Origin: Acanthopleura granulata
Lineage: Eukaryota; Mollusca; Polyplacophora; Chitonida; Chitonidae
Length of the DNA: 64,000 bases
Assembly (NCBI GenBank): GCA_016165875.1
Contig: JABBOT010000002.1
Location: 31,919,642-31,983,641, forward strand
Direction of reading: 5' to 3'
Shown one piece after another: positions 38,862 through 51,100 of this stretch (its first letter is position 1; every line of letters begins with the position of its first letter). Both the position numbers and the translations under genes were made by a program. The notes under the pieces were generated by a model. That model saw only the letters and a program-made list of their open reading frames with translations, searched no databases and had not been told where the DNA came from.

Positions 38862-39172
38862 AAAGGTGCCTGCCTTACAATCACTAGAACACACCAGGTG
38901 CTGATTCAAATCCAGCCTAGGTCAGGAAATTTGTACACTTCTTCTACTCTCCCTGCTTGTGAGGCATTGATGACGGTATAGAATTCAGTTTAACGTCACT
39001 GAAGACCCTCTGTCTAACCAGTACTGTGCATATATCTCTACTTCATATGGTATCAGTATCTTGCCGCAAGTTGAATATGATGCTCCCAGTTATCTGCACC
39101 GTTTAAGTGACACCCACCGTATAAGTGAAATATTTGTGGGGTGTTAAACAACAATCAAACAATCAATCAGCA
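38862..39172 (+). repeat. tRNA-headed SINE-like element, family 2
   Basis: It has a degenerate tRNA-like head with box B-like GATTCAAATCC near 38902, a body of about 250 bp, and the end GTGTTAAACAACAATCAAAC followed by an AATC tail. The tail matches the minus-strand element at 1561-1935. Confidence 0.5.
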
Positions 39173-41083
39173 AAGAGAACTTGAAATTATTAAACTGGTT
39201 TACCGAACTACTTTTCCTAGAAAAGCTTTACCCAGTTGTTTTATTAGCCATATGAATATGTGTCACATCAATTTCCTTCCACAGACAAAGGGTAATTCAT
39301 AGGCTGGCTATACATGATCATTTTCGAACGTTAATTTTTTGTACAAAAGTAGGTAGCTACATGCATGCATGATTTTGTTCTCTGTAGAGTAGGTACATGT
39401 AGGTCCAATCCTGCATAAGAGGGAAGCAAAACATAATTACATTTGCACATACGTCTTCACGAAAACATACATAAATAAGCTTGAACAGCAAAGGTATTAA
39501 TTAATACATTGTTATGTTTAACTATATATCAAAGATATATTAAACTTGACATCTGTTTTCACAAAAATAATGACTTATGATGATTAACAAACTAACTGCT
39601 CACTCTTAACTGAAGACCCCAAGCTTCGTTTGTATATTTGACTTAATTGCCTCTGTGATTACACTAACATTACAAGCATTGTCGGGGGGTAAGCTAGTTT
39701 CCTGCGAATCAGATTGTCCTATAGGCTGGAAAATTTCAAAACAAAAAGCTCTTGCTCCAATAACTGTTGTACCACAAGTGCACTATATTCTGCATTGTCT
39801 ACTAATAGCAGGTGTCACTTGTTGCACCAAAATGTTCCTGTCCAAATCTGAAACAAGTCTATACTAAAATCCATTACTATGGCTAGAATGAAACAGTTCT
39901 GTGCTTGCTTCTGGATACAGATCAGTTGATGAGTCAGATGATAATCATAACACATTCTGAACCAATGCAAAGATTTAGCTTTTACTGTTACCCTTTACTT
40001 GTTACAGGTTGCTGAAAAGTGAAAACTAAAGTAATGAACAGTGGGGGCTTTCATTTTGTTTCAGTTACCTGGAATACAATATGTATATGTTTGATGCTGT
40101 ATCCCATGGTCTAGTGTTAGTCCGGGTGCCAAACTTCCCGCATGCACAGAACCTTTACCGCCAGGCGCACTCAGTGCACTTACCTGTTTCTGAATCATCC
40201 ATTTCACACAGTTTTCACACCAAAATGTTGGTCAAGAAGTTGTAAACAGTTGTAAAAATATTTTAGATTATGCAATACCCCCGTACATAAATCTTTTATT
40301 TTCAGTCAGTTGCGTTCCGCAGGCCTGCGCACAGTTTCACTTTCAGTTTGCAGTGAATAACTGGCTTAGTCTGTCTTTGACAACACAGTTTCTTCAACAT
40401 CACCAGTAATACAATGCGTGAAGTAACTATGACAGACCAAGAAGATGCATCGTAACTGAAAATGATGCGTAATTTTTCGTGTCTAAAAATATACACCAGG
40501 TTTTTACATTACAGACGAATGAGTAACATACTGTCTACTTGAAAAGGTTTAATCTTTCATAGACTTTGTACCCACGGAGTGCATGTGACTGGATTATCTC
40601 CCTTCAACAGGCCACTCCATTTGTAGCAAAGCTCCTGTTGCATATTGCGTCATTACTGTAAAATCGTAGAAGGGACTTGAGAAGTAAAAGAAAACTTGGG
40701 CCAGTGAGCGAATTCATTCACGTAAGATCTGCTCGCTACCCTCAACATGGCCCAAACTAGTAAGTTTCTGTAACCAATGTAACCAACAGAGATCGAAAGT
40801 ACAAGGCACATTCTTCCATGAGCAAACAAAACGCGCACCAAAATTCCTTGTCTAGTTAAGTCTATGTAAAGACTGGGGCCTTCTCCTATGTCTCCTGTAG
40901 TTTCAAGTTGGCTAACTTTTCCGGACAAGATGTTATGTCACTCGCTTGCAGAGACTTTTTTCCTCATGTCATTTTACGGCTGTGAAAAGGAAAAAAAAAT
41001 GGGATGTTTTACTAATTCACCGGGTCAAATGTACATGCATCGGCAGCGACAGGGAGGTGGGGGATGAATTGTATGTGTGTGCA

Positions 41084-41113
41084 CGTGCGTGCGTGCGTGC
41101 GTGCGTGCGTGCA
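41084..41113. repeat. GTGC microsatellite
   Basis: A run of GTGC units, purine-pyrimidine alternating and so potentially Z-forming. It lies between the two divergently oriented caspase loci. Confidence 0.9.
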
Positions 41114-41588
41114 TGTGTGTGAACGTCCCGCGTATATGAAAAGAGTCTGTTTCTCAGAAAATGAGAAAAATTGCTTCTTAATCACATAAAAACGAAGATC
41201 AAAAGACTTCATGGTACCGGTATGTTTTGCGATGCTTTGACTGAGATTATGGTAAACACATTAGGTCTTGTTATGACTCAGTTTTCTCTTTTGATCAGTA
41301 AGATAGATAGGCAAGATAATGCTTTTGATCGTCTTTCTTTATTAGTTTTACTGCTTAGTTGGTTGAATTTGGTGCTCAATAAAAGATATATTCATTCACA
41401 TATTTGCCACCATAACGGGTGACAAATTAATTGTCATCTTCAAATCTACATATTATCGCAATGTGTTCCTAATTATATTTAAAATAAAACAAAAAACAAA
41501 ACCAGATAGTAGTTCATGTGTGAAAGTTTGTAGCTATTGCCGTTGATGGATATGTATTGATGTATTCATATAAATTCGTTACATGGTT

Positions 41589-41691
41589 ACTGAGTGAAAG
41601 GATACGAAACTATATGGGGCCTGTAAGCCCTCATTTTAGGTGAGGCTGGCACTTGAGCACCACGATACCGTTTCGTATCCTTTCACTCAGT
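41589..41691. repeat. Inverted repeat with 22-bp perfect arms upstream of the caspase
   Basis: ACTGAGTGAAAGGATACGAA plus AC (41589-41610) is the exact reverse complement of 41670-41691. The flanks continue nearly complementary for about 10 more bases (TTACATGGTT against ACCAATGTAA). The spacer is about 59 bp. It lies some 260 bp upstream of the proposed start codon. It may be a tiny foldback element or a cruciform-forming site. Confidence 0.9.
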
Positions 41692-41953
41692 ACCAATGTA
41701 ACTAATCACTAAATATGTCGTTTGAAGAGCGATCACACTGACAAGCGCCCTGAGCCAGGGGAGACAACTGTAGGGCCTTTCACTGGATCAGTTTGCAGCG
41801 AGGGTACACCATTTTACTTGCTGTAAACAGAAGTGGCGGAAATGACAACATCTTACGAAGAGCTATTGTTATCATTTCTGAGAATATCATATTGATTACG
41901 CTGAAATCTGGTGGCTCGTAAGACATAACGTTTTAGATCGTCGAAAGGGAAGG

Positions 41954-44900
41954 ATGAGTAACACAAAACCAGGTAAAAACAATTAGTAATTGGGCAATAT
42001 CATAACCATGTTGTTGTTGTTAGTGCCGGGTACGCGTAGTTATCTCGTATCTGGCGAACATTTTGGTTTCTCATGATGGTCATTGTTTGATTGTAAATAT
42101 AAATTTAATTTCAATCAGTTTCTACCCATCAGCTTTTGAAAGAAGCGTTTTAGGTTATTTTAGTTGAAATAATTATGTGGTACATACAGGCCTGTTCAAT
42201 CAAACTCATCGTTAAGGTATGTTTTGAAGAGTACCACGTTAGTACCGTGTGACTTTGTTTTACACTTAAGGCTTGACGTAGGGTCATGTCGTTATCGGTT
42301 CCCTTTCTATTTGAAAAATACATCTCAACTACAACAAGCGCATCATAGACCATCATAAATGTGGTGCTGGAGTAAAACTAGTTCGACGCGATTTGCCTCT
42401 GTATGTATGTTTAATGTACTGAAAAGTGTTGCATATAGACTGAAAAGTGCATTATTAATGATTATCTGTGTTGAGAGGGACGTGAGAAGTGAAGAAGAGA
42501 TTTGTGGCCGTTTTAGAGTATCAATTGTTGACTATTTGGACGTATATTATATACCAGCAGGAAGGCAAATTATCAAGAATCACCACCATGTCAGTGTTAT
42601 GTGAAAATGATCTGTGGTTTTTGAGATCTAGACGATCGAAAGGAAGGAGTACCCTAGCGACCAAGTGGTCGCCAGCCATACTTGTTAGTATGCTAAATAT
42701 GCATACAGAGGCAGATCATGTCAGACAAGAGTAGAGCTATTTAAATAGCCGAAGAAATCAATCATACGTAAACCTTTTCTTCTGTCATGACAAAATGCCG
42801 CTATTTCAAGCTGATGAAATCCTTTATTTTGTGAAAAGCCTAATTTGCAATTATTTGCAGATTGTATATAGTGCGGGTCCTACAAAACACTGCCTAGACA
42901 CATGTGCAACCTGATCAATTACTTCTCAAGCAGCCTTAATCAACTCAGCAAGGGGCCTTCTTATGTGTGCTCACTCGCACTACATTTGGGAAATTCTGTC
43001 TATCGGTGGCTACTGGTGGCATGGTGGTTATTTGCTGAATGTCCCTTACCCAGGCGGAGCTGATTGACTAGAAATTGTTGTGTGTGTTAGAGGTAGTATC
43101 TGTGGTGTGTGATTTGAATCTAATTGTAAATTATGCTTTTTCAAAACAATTTTTTCATCAGCTTGAACAGTGGCGTTTCATCATATTGGAACTAAGAGCA
43201 AAGAGATCATTTCTTAGCTCTTTTGACTTTCTACCAGCACCAAATATATGATGGTTTGGGCGATATCCTGGTTGCCTGGTGTTTTTGTTAGGAGCTAGGT
43301 ACCTCGAACAGATGATCTCTGTGTCATATCAGAACTATAAAACACAGTCGTATTGTATAGAACTACATCATACTTACATTTTTCTAGGAGCAGTGTCCAT
43401 ATTGATTTTCAACGTGTGTTCATAATTAAATACCCCTGTGGCTATCGTCAAACTGATGAAGTAAAAGTTTAAAGAAGAGAATATACATGTAAATCTGTTG
43501 CCAAGTTTAAACATGTTTGTGCAAACTATCAAGATGGACTTGTTCGTTACTTAAAATTCTGACATGCATCATAATACAGAGTCCATCCCTGCCTCTAAAA
43601 AAAAATATTGTTGCACATTTCTGAAAGCCAAGTCTAAGTCATTTTCTCATTGAATCTCAAATACTGTCTTCTTAAGATTCTATCCTCAAGTGTTAATTGG
43701 TTCCTGTCCTGGTGATTAAGTCAAGTACCTAAATATGGACATCAGTCTTTTAATGTTGGTGGTGATGTTTATGCTGCAGGAAGTTAAACAATTTACATCA
43801 ACATTGGCCTTTGAACAGCAGCTCATGTGATTTCCTAGTGTGGATTTGTCAGGCATGCAAGTATAAATCCATTCTGCAGTTATTATGTTAATATTATGTG
43901 TATTTCATATACACTCTCCTACATAATCCAGGCATAGTATTACAGCATTGGGTGTCACACCTGTTTTCTATTATTGATAATACGAGACCCACACGCATCG
44001 ATTGGCTGCATGGAAGACCTGTGATTTCACCTTGATCTGATCGTGAAACCCTAAGCAATTACACCTGCACATAGAATATTTTGGTAGAGTGCTTAAGGCC
44101 CATGTTAACCTCTCAGCTGGTGGCAGGTGTTTATTACAGTAGTATGTGACCCTAGACTGACAGCCATAATCCCTTAATGAGCTTACCCTTTAACACACAC
44201 ATCACACACCCCAGTGAATGTCCACTCACACCTGCAGGGCCAGATTATCTCTGTACAGCCCTTAGTCAGTCAGGCATCAAGCGGTTAAAACCTCGTGCCA
44301 CTTGTACTGAGCCAGCACATTGCAGCATGCTCTCGCTCTGTTTTATAACAATATTTCCCATCTAGCCTTGCAGTATGGAAAAAGGTAATACATAGGTTAA
44401 TAACCATGAATGTATTTTCTGAAAGGTAAAGGTAGGAAAATTAGTCAAGTTATGCTCATAATAAATACCCTATCTGTAAGTGTGTCCTGGCTACCAGATA
44501 TGAGAAGAAGTTTGATTTATTTATTTATTTGATTGGTGATTTACGCTGTACTCAATAATATTTCACTAATACAAGGGAGACTAGAAGAAGTTCGAGGAAT
44601 TTTAATCTGAATATTTGGACATACATGTATACTGGGCCTGTGTTGGAAACAGTTGTCCCATCCGGACACATGACAAGTATCAGTTGTGCTGAGGCATAAC
44701 AGAAGTGCCAGCTTACCCAGTGTCCAAGCGTTGTAAGTTTCATTGGCTATGTTTCAGTGTATGTCAGATTGAAAGTCCATCATGAAAGGGATGCTGATGC
44801 TAACATGTGGCTTTCTCAAGACGGTTTATTTGTGATGATGTTTTCTGTGTGCAGACCTATTATTGGATGAATCTGATGCCCGCAGACAGGGCGATGGGGC

Positions 44901-47900
44901 ACCTGACGATGGCCCGGATGCTGGCCCAACACGCAGGTAGGACAGTGCTTCTCACACATGTTCTTATTCACTGTGCAAAGTTTTACCCCAACCCCTTCTG
45001 CTTTTCCTATGGGTACCACATCCACATTGTTGATAAGGTATGCCTGGATAAGAAGTTTAAATTTTACTTTCATGTTTTCCAGTTTCTTTTTGTCAGCTGT
45101 AGATATATTATATGTGTTTAATTGATCTAAAATGTTTAATAACTTGCAGGTTTCTTGGCATGCCCATGGAAACGGGAGAGTCTGGGTTCTCGCCTGAAGA
45201 CGCTTACAGAATGGACTACCCAAAGAGAGGCTTTGCCCTCATCATTAATAACCGTAAATTCGCTTCTCACTTGAGGATGCCAGAGAGGCATGGCACAGAT
45301 GTGGATGCGGCCGGATTGTATCAGGTGTTCACAGACCTTCAGTTTACAGTGGACATGAAACACAACATGAAGTGCAATGAACTACTAGATTACTTGAAAA
45401 GAGGTATTTGCACATTGTCTTGTGCATATAGAGTTAAAGCACTGAAAAACTGATCAGAAACCCAATTTTAGGCTTCCCAGGAATGTTTCATGTTATTGTT
45501 TGGCTCTGTTTGATTTAGTTTCTGTAGGTGACATTAAATGTTTTCAGTTTTTGATTGTGAGAGAGACACACTGCTAAAATCACGATTGGTGTGTTAGCAA
45601 AGGTTCAAGAATTAGCACCGACATTTAGTGACACAACAACCTACACAGTGTTAACCTGTGCAAAGACATTAGAACTACCAACAGTCTTGACCTGTCAGAT
45701 GATATTGGTGGTGTACCACCTCCTCTGAAAAGCTCATTATCTTGTGCCTCCGTGGATACATGTGTATTCACACAAGCTGCTTGTATCCAAGTCGGTGTCT
45801 GTCTCTGGTCAAATGACATCTCAGCTTTAAACTTGCCTTCTGTACCTATAGACAAAGAGCTGAAATGGGCTCTTGTGACATAATCCCATACCTTACCTAT
45901 TACAAGCTTACATGTGTGAGAGTTATATGTAGCTGCGTCTTTATAAAAGTAAATGGTGTAAAAAGATAAAGGATAAAAATGTATGTTTGACATAAAATGT
46001 GGTCTAGCAGTTGCTACTAGTTGTCATATCCGTAATAGTGTTGAATAAGAAGCTCTCCTTACTCATAGGTGTCTTGAGTTTGTTTGACATTAAATGTGTT
46101 TTTTGTTACTAGCTGGTGCTGCTGACCATTCCCAGTTTGACTGCTTTGCCTGTGCCATTCTGACCCATGGAGAAGAAGGGGTCATCTATGCTACAGATGG
46201 CACCATTCCCATTACAGAGATTGTTGAGCCATTCAAGGGACATAACTGTAGATCTCTAATTGGCAAGCCTAAACTGTTCTTTATCCAGGTACAAACAGGT
46301 GTAGTAAAGTAATGGTAATGTAAGTCACAAAGGTCTCCAATGAAGATAAAAAATATCGTTCACACTTATTACATCGCTCTTATGCCACCTGTTTTAGGCC
46401 AGGTAAGGTTTAAAATGTGTTACAAGAGCATAAATCTAATTAAAATCAGATTGTGAGGCCTCTGCGCTAAGCTGATCTGACTCACTGCCAGTGTTAAATG
46501 TTTTCTGGAGGTTCATTCAGTTACCAAATCAGTGGGCTGCTTCTCAGTCTGAGGCAGAAACTACGGACATGGCCGACGATCACTTTGACAGACTGTAGAC
46601 TTCCAATCTCAGCATAAACATTGCGGCGAGACGGTCAGGTGTAAATCTTGATGAACGCAAGCTGCAATAGTGCTTTTGTTTGGGTTTATAGTTGAAAAGA
46701 ATGACATGATTCACATGTTGACTTTGTGGCTATAATGTAAGCATGCTGATTGGCTAAACATTACATATTTTCGAAGGGCTCTCAAAATTTCTCAGAAGAC
46801 AACAAACAGCGGCCCAGTGTCAGATCCCAGTGGGGGGGACCTCTGTGGCTGAGGGAGTTAGAAGTAGCGTGCTAGCGCAACACAGTCACCCAGGAGCCCC
46901 TCACTAGTGGATTTGCTGTGAGTTCAAATCCAGCTCATGCTGACCTCCTTTCTGGTCGTACATGGTGAGGACTGTTAGCAGCCTGTGGATGGTCGTGGGT
47001 TTCCCCTGGGCTCTGCTTGGTTTTCCTCCCACCATAATACAGGCTGCTGACCTAGAAGTGAAGTAGTCTGGCATTAAAGACCAATCAAATAAAAAGAAAT
47101 CTGTGATATCAAATAGATACCTGCAAATTTTGTTATTAAATTCATGGCTTTCTGTGGTAAAGTGTTCCTTTGGCAACCAGTTCCCACAATGCTGATGCGG
47201 ATGTCTGTATTTATGGTTGCCTGTTCTAGGCCTGTCGAGGCACGCGCTTGGATCATGGTGTAGAGAAGTCTGACGGGCCAGCAGAAGTGATAGTGGATGA
47301 GGTGGATGCAGCCACAGTACACAGGATACCCTCTGAGGCAGACTTCCTCATGGCCTACTCTGTCGTGCCAGGTAACATGACAGGACAGGTGGAAACGGGG
47401 CTCATTTCACAAGACCATTGTGACTTCAGTATTTATGCTTTGTTTTTAACACTGGAAGTGTAAATTTGGACGCATTTGTCTTAATGTAACATTGACAAGG
47501 TTTGTCAAGGTTTTAATTTCTAGGAGTATAAAATAAGCTCTTAAATTGCATTTCAGATTTTTGCTTTAGTCAGAAATGTCATTGGGAAATTGGTTCAGGT
47601 TCTTCTCCTATCATTACCTTTTCTCCTACAGCTTGTGTCAGAATATTATACAGACCCTAAATTTGTCACTGGTTTGTTTTATTCATTGACAAATTCAACA
47701 GGTTTTATAGAGAGTATATTTGAAATGATTATTGCACAACTTGTCCAAGTTGACCACTAGTGACACTTTGTGTATAATAATGAGCCTGTGCGTACTGCAT
47801 AGCACAACATCACAGTGGTGATGTGCTCCAAAAACGGCACTGTAGAACAAAGGTTCTGGGCGGTAATCAGCTGTAAATTTGTTAAGTATGTAGAGAGGAT

Positions 47901-48194
47901 TTGTCTTTGTACTGTTTTTGTTTTCAAAAAGTCCTGGTACTGTTTTGTGTTCATTCAGGTTTCTTCTCGTGGAGGAACTCCACCAACGGCTCGTGGTTCT
48001 GCCAGGCCCTGATCCAGATGCTGAAGCAACATGGCAAGTCCATGGACCTTTTGTCTTTGATGACCAGAGTCAACAGAAAAGTGGCCTATGATTTTGAGTC
48101 CAACGCCGCTAAGCCACACATGACCAACAAAAAACAGATTCCCTGTGTCACATCCATGCTGACGAAAGATCTATACTTTAGACCGAAGAAGTAG
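41954..48194 (+). CDS. Executioner-type caspase (caspase-3/7-like), QACRG, about 302 residues
   Basis: Exons: 41954-41972 (proposed), 44855-44936, 45150-45403, 46113-46288, 47230-47371, 47959-48194. Phases join cleanly to 302 residues plus TAG. The small first exon, MSNTKP, was chosen because exon 2 has no in-frame ATG and the phase fits. A short acidic prodomain without CARD or DED is followed by [16 protein letters not shown] and RHGTDVDA (substrate arginine). The catalytic His is near residue 137 in LTHGEEG, and the catalytic Cys near 179 in QACRG. The linker contains VDEVDA near 199-204, a plausible self-cleavage site. The p10 part has [19 protein letters not shown]-like MTRVNRKV, and KKQIPCV. 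Caspases of this kind cleave proteins after Asp during apoptosis, as heterotetramers of large and small subunits. All catalytic residues are present. Certain as a caspase; the first exon is inferred. Confidence 0.95.
41973..44854. other. First intron of the QACRG caspase (proposed)
   Basis: About 2.9 kb of AT-rich sequence with a minus-strand SINE tail fragment at 44514-44582. No family-recognisable coding segment is present. If the proposed first exon is wrong, the true one would most likely be within this stretch. Confidence 0.45.
44514..44582 (-). repeat. Family 1 SINE, 3' tail fragment
   Basis: The plus strand shows TTTATTTATTTATTTGATTG, then TTACGCTGTACTCAATAATA and TTTCACTAATACAAGG: the complement of the family 1 end, truncated before the body. 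Confidence 0.75.
46833..47100 (+). repeat. Family 1 SINE in a caspase intron
   Basis: Full-length copy: GGACCTCTGTGGCTGAGGGA head, box B-like TGAGTTCAAATCCAGC, body GGTTTTCCTCCCACCATAAT and AATCAAATAAAA end. It lies between the exon with the catalytic His and the exon with the catalytic Cys of the QACRG caspase. Confidence 0.85.
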
Positions 48195-51100
48195 GTTGTC
48201 AGAAATTTTGATAGATGGCTGTGGGATGAAAGCTTTTCTGGAAAAAACAACTGCTTGTGATGAGTATAGTGAATAGTCACAAGTTGTCACATAGTTCACC
48301 AACAGTCAAGTTCAAATCGATATGATTATGCTAAAATTCCTCTAGATGCGCTCTTATGACACATTAATGGTATTCGCACCATTCCCTGCCATTTTTAGCC
48401 GAATTTTGCCATCAGATGACTGCAGCATTTCAGCATTTAACATTGGACTTTTCTCCAAATTACTACGATAGTAATATTTTTCAGTTTTGTTTAATTATAT
48501 TTTTGTTGTTCATCTCTGCATCACAGCTGATGTACGAAAACTAAATTTTATAATCTTAATAACATGTACATACTCTGTGTCCAGAGAACATTTTGTATTT
48601 TAAATTTCTGAATTTCATAGCAAACATTTTGTATGCAAAACGTTTTTCCAGCCATTTGCATGATTTGTTAAATGTGATTTGAGCTTGTGTACTGCATAGT
48701 GAAAGGAAATCTGAGGAAACTGAACGATATGTGTATTTTTCAGAGCAGCTGGTGTAGATAGGCAGGTGAAGTACTGCCCCTAAGTGTTATCTATCTAATT
48801 GATAGTCCCATAACTTATAATGTACGAAAATGCTTTGCTTAGAAAAGTCCCTTTGTTTGATATCTTTATTGCATAGTAAATGTGTCATTCTTTGTCACTT
48901 GTAACCATTTGTCACTTGGTATCGTGTTGCCACGGGTAACAGTGGCACCAGCCCATACCTGAAATACTTAAGAAAAGTCCACTTGTGTTCTGCTTCTTCA
49001 GTGGACTTGTGGTGTGACCTGTGCATAAGTACAAGTATATGTGGTTCTGTATTGTTTCAGTAAAGATGTACAGTGTAACAGTGTAAGTTATTAAATATAA
49101 AATCTACTGAAGAAATGAAGTGTGTCATATAGGATGTTTTGAGTTTTACGTAATGATAATTCATTATCCATAGTATTCGTTCGATAATTGAACATTTTAC
49201 ACTGTATCCCTGTAATTTTGACATGTTTGTGATTTCCAGACTTGTGCAAACATTTGTCCCATTTATCATCACTTTTGGTGATCTTAAACATCTAAAGAAT
49301 TCTCTATGAACATTGAGATGTTCTTCACAAATCATGGTAAATAGATCTTTTAAGCAAAATGTGTAAAACAAAATAAGAGAAAAACAAAAGAAACAAAACA
49401 GGATTTTTCATGATGTGGTGAATTCATGATTTTAATTTTATTGCCGCAAAATTGCTACAATATTGCTGAAGTGGCCTTAAGCCATATTCGTTCATTGAGT
49501 AGATTTCAATTTGTGAATGATTTGTTATTGCCCTGTAAAGGTTTGTTTACTAATACCAGTACACCTGTTTTATATTCATGATAGCCATTTTTAACAGCTG
49601 CCTATTTTGTGGATGAAAAATGGTCCTGGAGTCTTGCTTTTACTGATGCAATGAATTTGTGTGCAAAACAATTATATATGTATGAGACGGTAAATGTGAA
49701 AACAAGGACATGGTTGTGTTGATGTGGATAAATCAGTTCAGCTGTCTTGTGTGCATATATTATTGATGTTTGTTTACCCACAGTATACTTGTGAATTATT
49801 CAGGATATCAAACTTGATGCATGATGAGCACAGGCCTTACTGCAGCAACGCTCAAAGTAAATCTTCAGTTCTTTCAGTCATTTGCAGGATGACGGCTTGC
49901 ATTTTCTTTCATTTAGCAAAGTAAATCCATTCCTGGTAACAAATTAATCTATTCCTAATAACGAATTAATATGTGAACATAATAGGATTAATCCATTAAA
50001 ATGACGAATATGCAATCAGTCATCCTCCAGACAACGGATTTAATGGAAGCTTTTTTGGCGTGAAGTAATTTTAGCCAACATTGTCTCAGTGGCCTGACTG
50101 GCCAAATGGCAGCATATAAAAAGTGTAACATTAGAACAAGCAAAATAGAAGCGTCTACGATGTCTCAAGTAACTGGTTGTTGTAATTAGTGCCTTATTGT
50201 CTTAGGCTGTTCATTCTTGATTTCATTTAACCGTTTGTATTCCTCTTGTGCCAGAGAGTGACAGCTACGTGTCTGTGTACAGTAATGCAGAGAATACACA
50301 CGTTCACAAAAATACTGCTAAATGTTTTGAAGGCACAAGAGCTGTATGTCGAAGATGTACCCAATGGAAGATGTGTGCTTGATTTCACCTCATGCTTGTG
50401 GCGAGAGTTACTGCTCAAATTCGTTCCTAGTCCTCAAGAGACCAGGATTGTTTGTATTATTCATACTCTACCAGATCACAGCATGCGGCCACCATCTCCA
50501 TGATGTCTGGGGTTAAGATACACGCTTGGTATTGACGTCGCTGACAAAAGATGTAAGATTATGTGAAGTAAAGCTTTGAGGTGGCACTGAGATTTTCATG
50601 TTGTGTTTTTGGGTGTTATTGAGACGTTGAGACAGACGTGCGAAGTACGTGGAGGTTTGAATGGGACATGTAGCTTTAACACTCAAATTTAGAGTCATAC
50701 AGGCTGTGGTATCATCACACCCTCTCAACGGCTGGAGACCGAACGATAAAAGTTTCAAATAATACTCGGCTTGGACTTGAAAGGAGAGATAATCAGCTGC
50801 CTTTTATCGTGCCCTTGTATCCAAAAGAGAACGGAATGTGGCTCAGAGAGTTGCGTGACTCCTACCCGAGGGGGACACTGCTCTCACTGTTCAAATCGGA
50901 CTTAACCTTTAGCAATGGACGGCTCTCGTAGGACTGGTCCCATCTTACCTTCGTTGAAGACCGCTTGTCGTCCACCAGAATTGCGTGCGAGGCAAGGCGT
51001 TACACGCGACAAAGTTCGTTAATAATTTGCCCAAGGTCAGTGGTTTATCTCGGGAATTTATCTTCCCTCCACACATAAAACTAACTGCCATCGTATAAGT

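Larger units (their letters stand above)
38413..41953. other. Divergent intergenic region between two caspase loci
   Basis: This lies between the first recognised exon of the minus-strand homologue and the proposed start of the plus-strand caspase. It should hold the missing 5' exons of the former and promoters of both. It contains a SINE-like element (38862-39172), a GTGC microsatellite near 41088 and an inverted repeat (41589-41691). A minus-strand segment at about 38667-38715 has good splice borders but its phase does not fit. Confidence 0.5.

Noticed and set aside
50246..50503. Frame of about 85 codons between the first and second plus-strand caspases
   Set aside because: A possible acceptor lies in front of it, but there is no family similarity and no neighbouring exon in phase.
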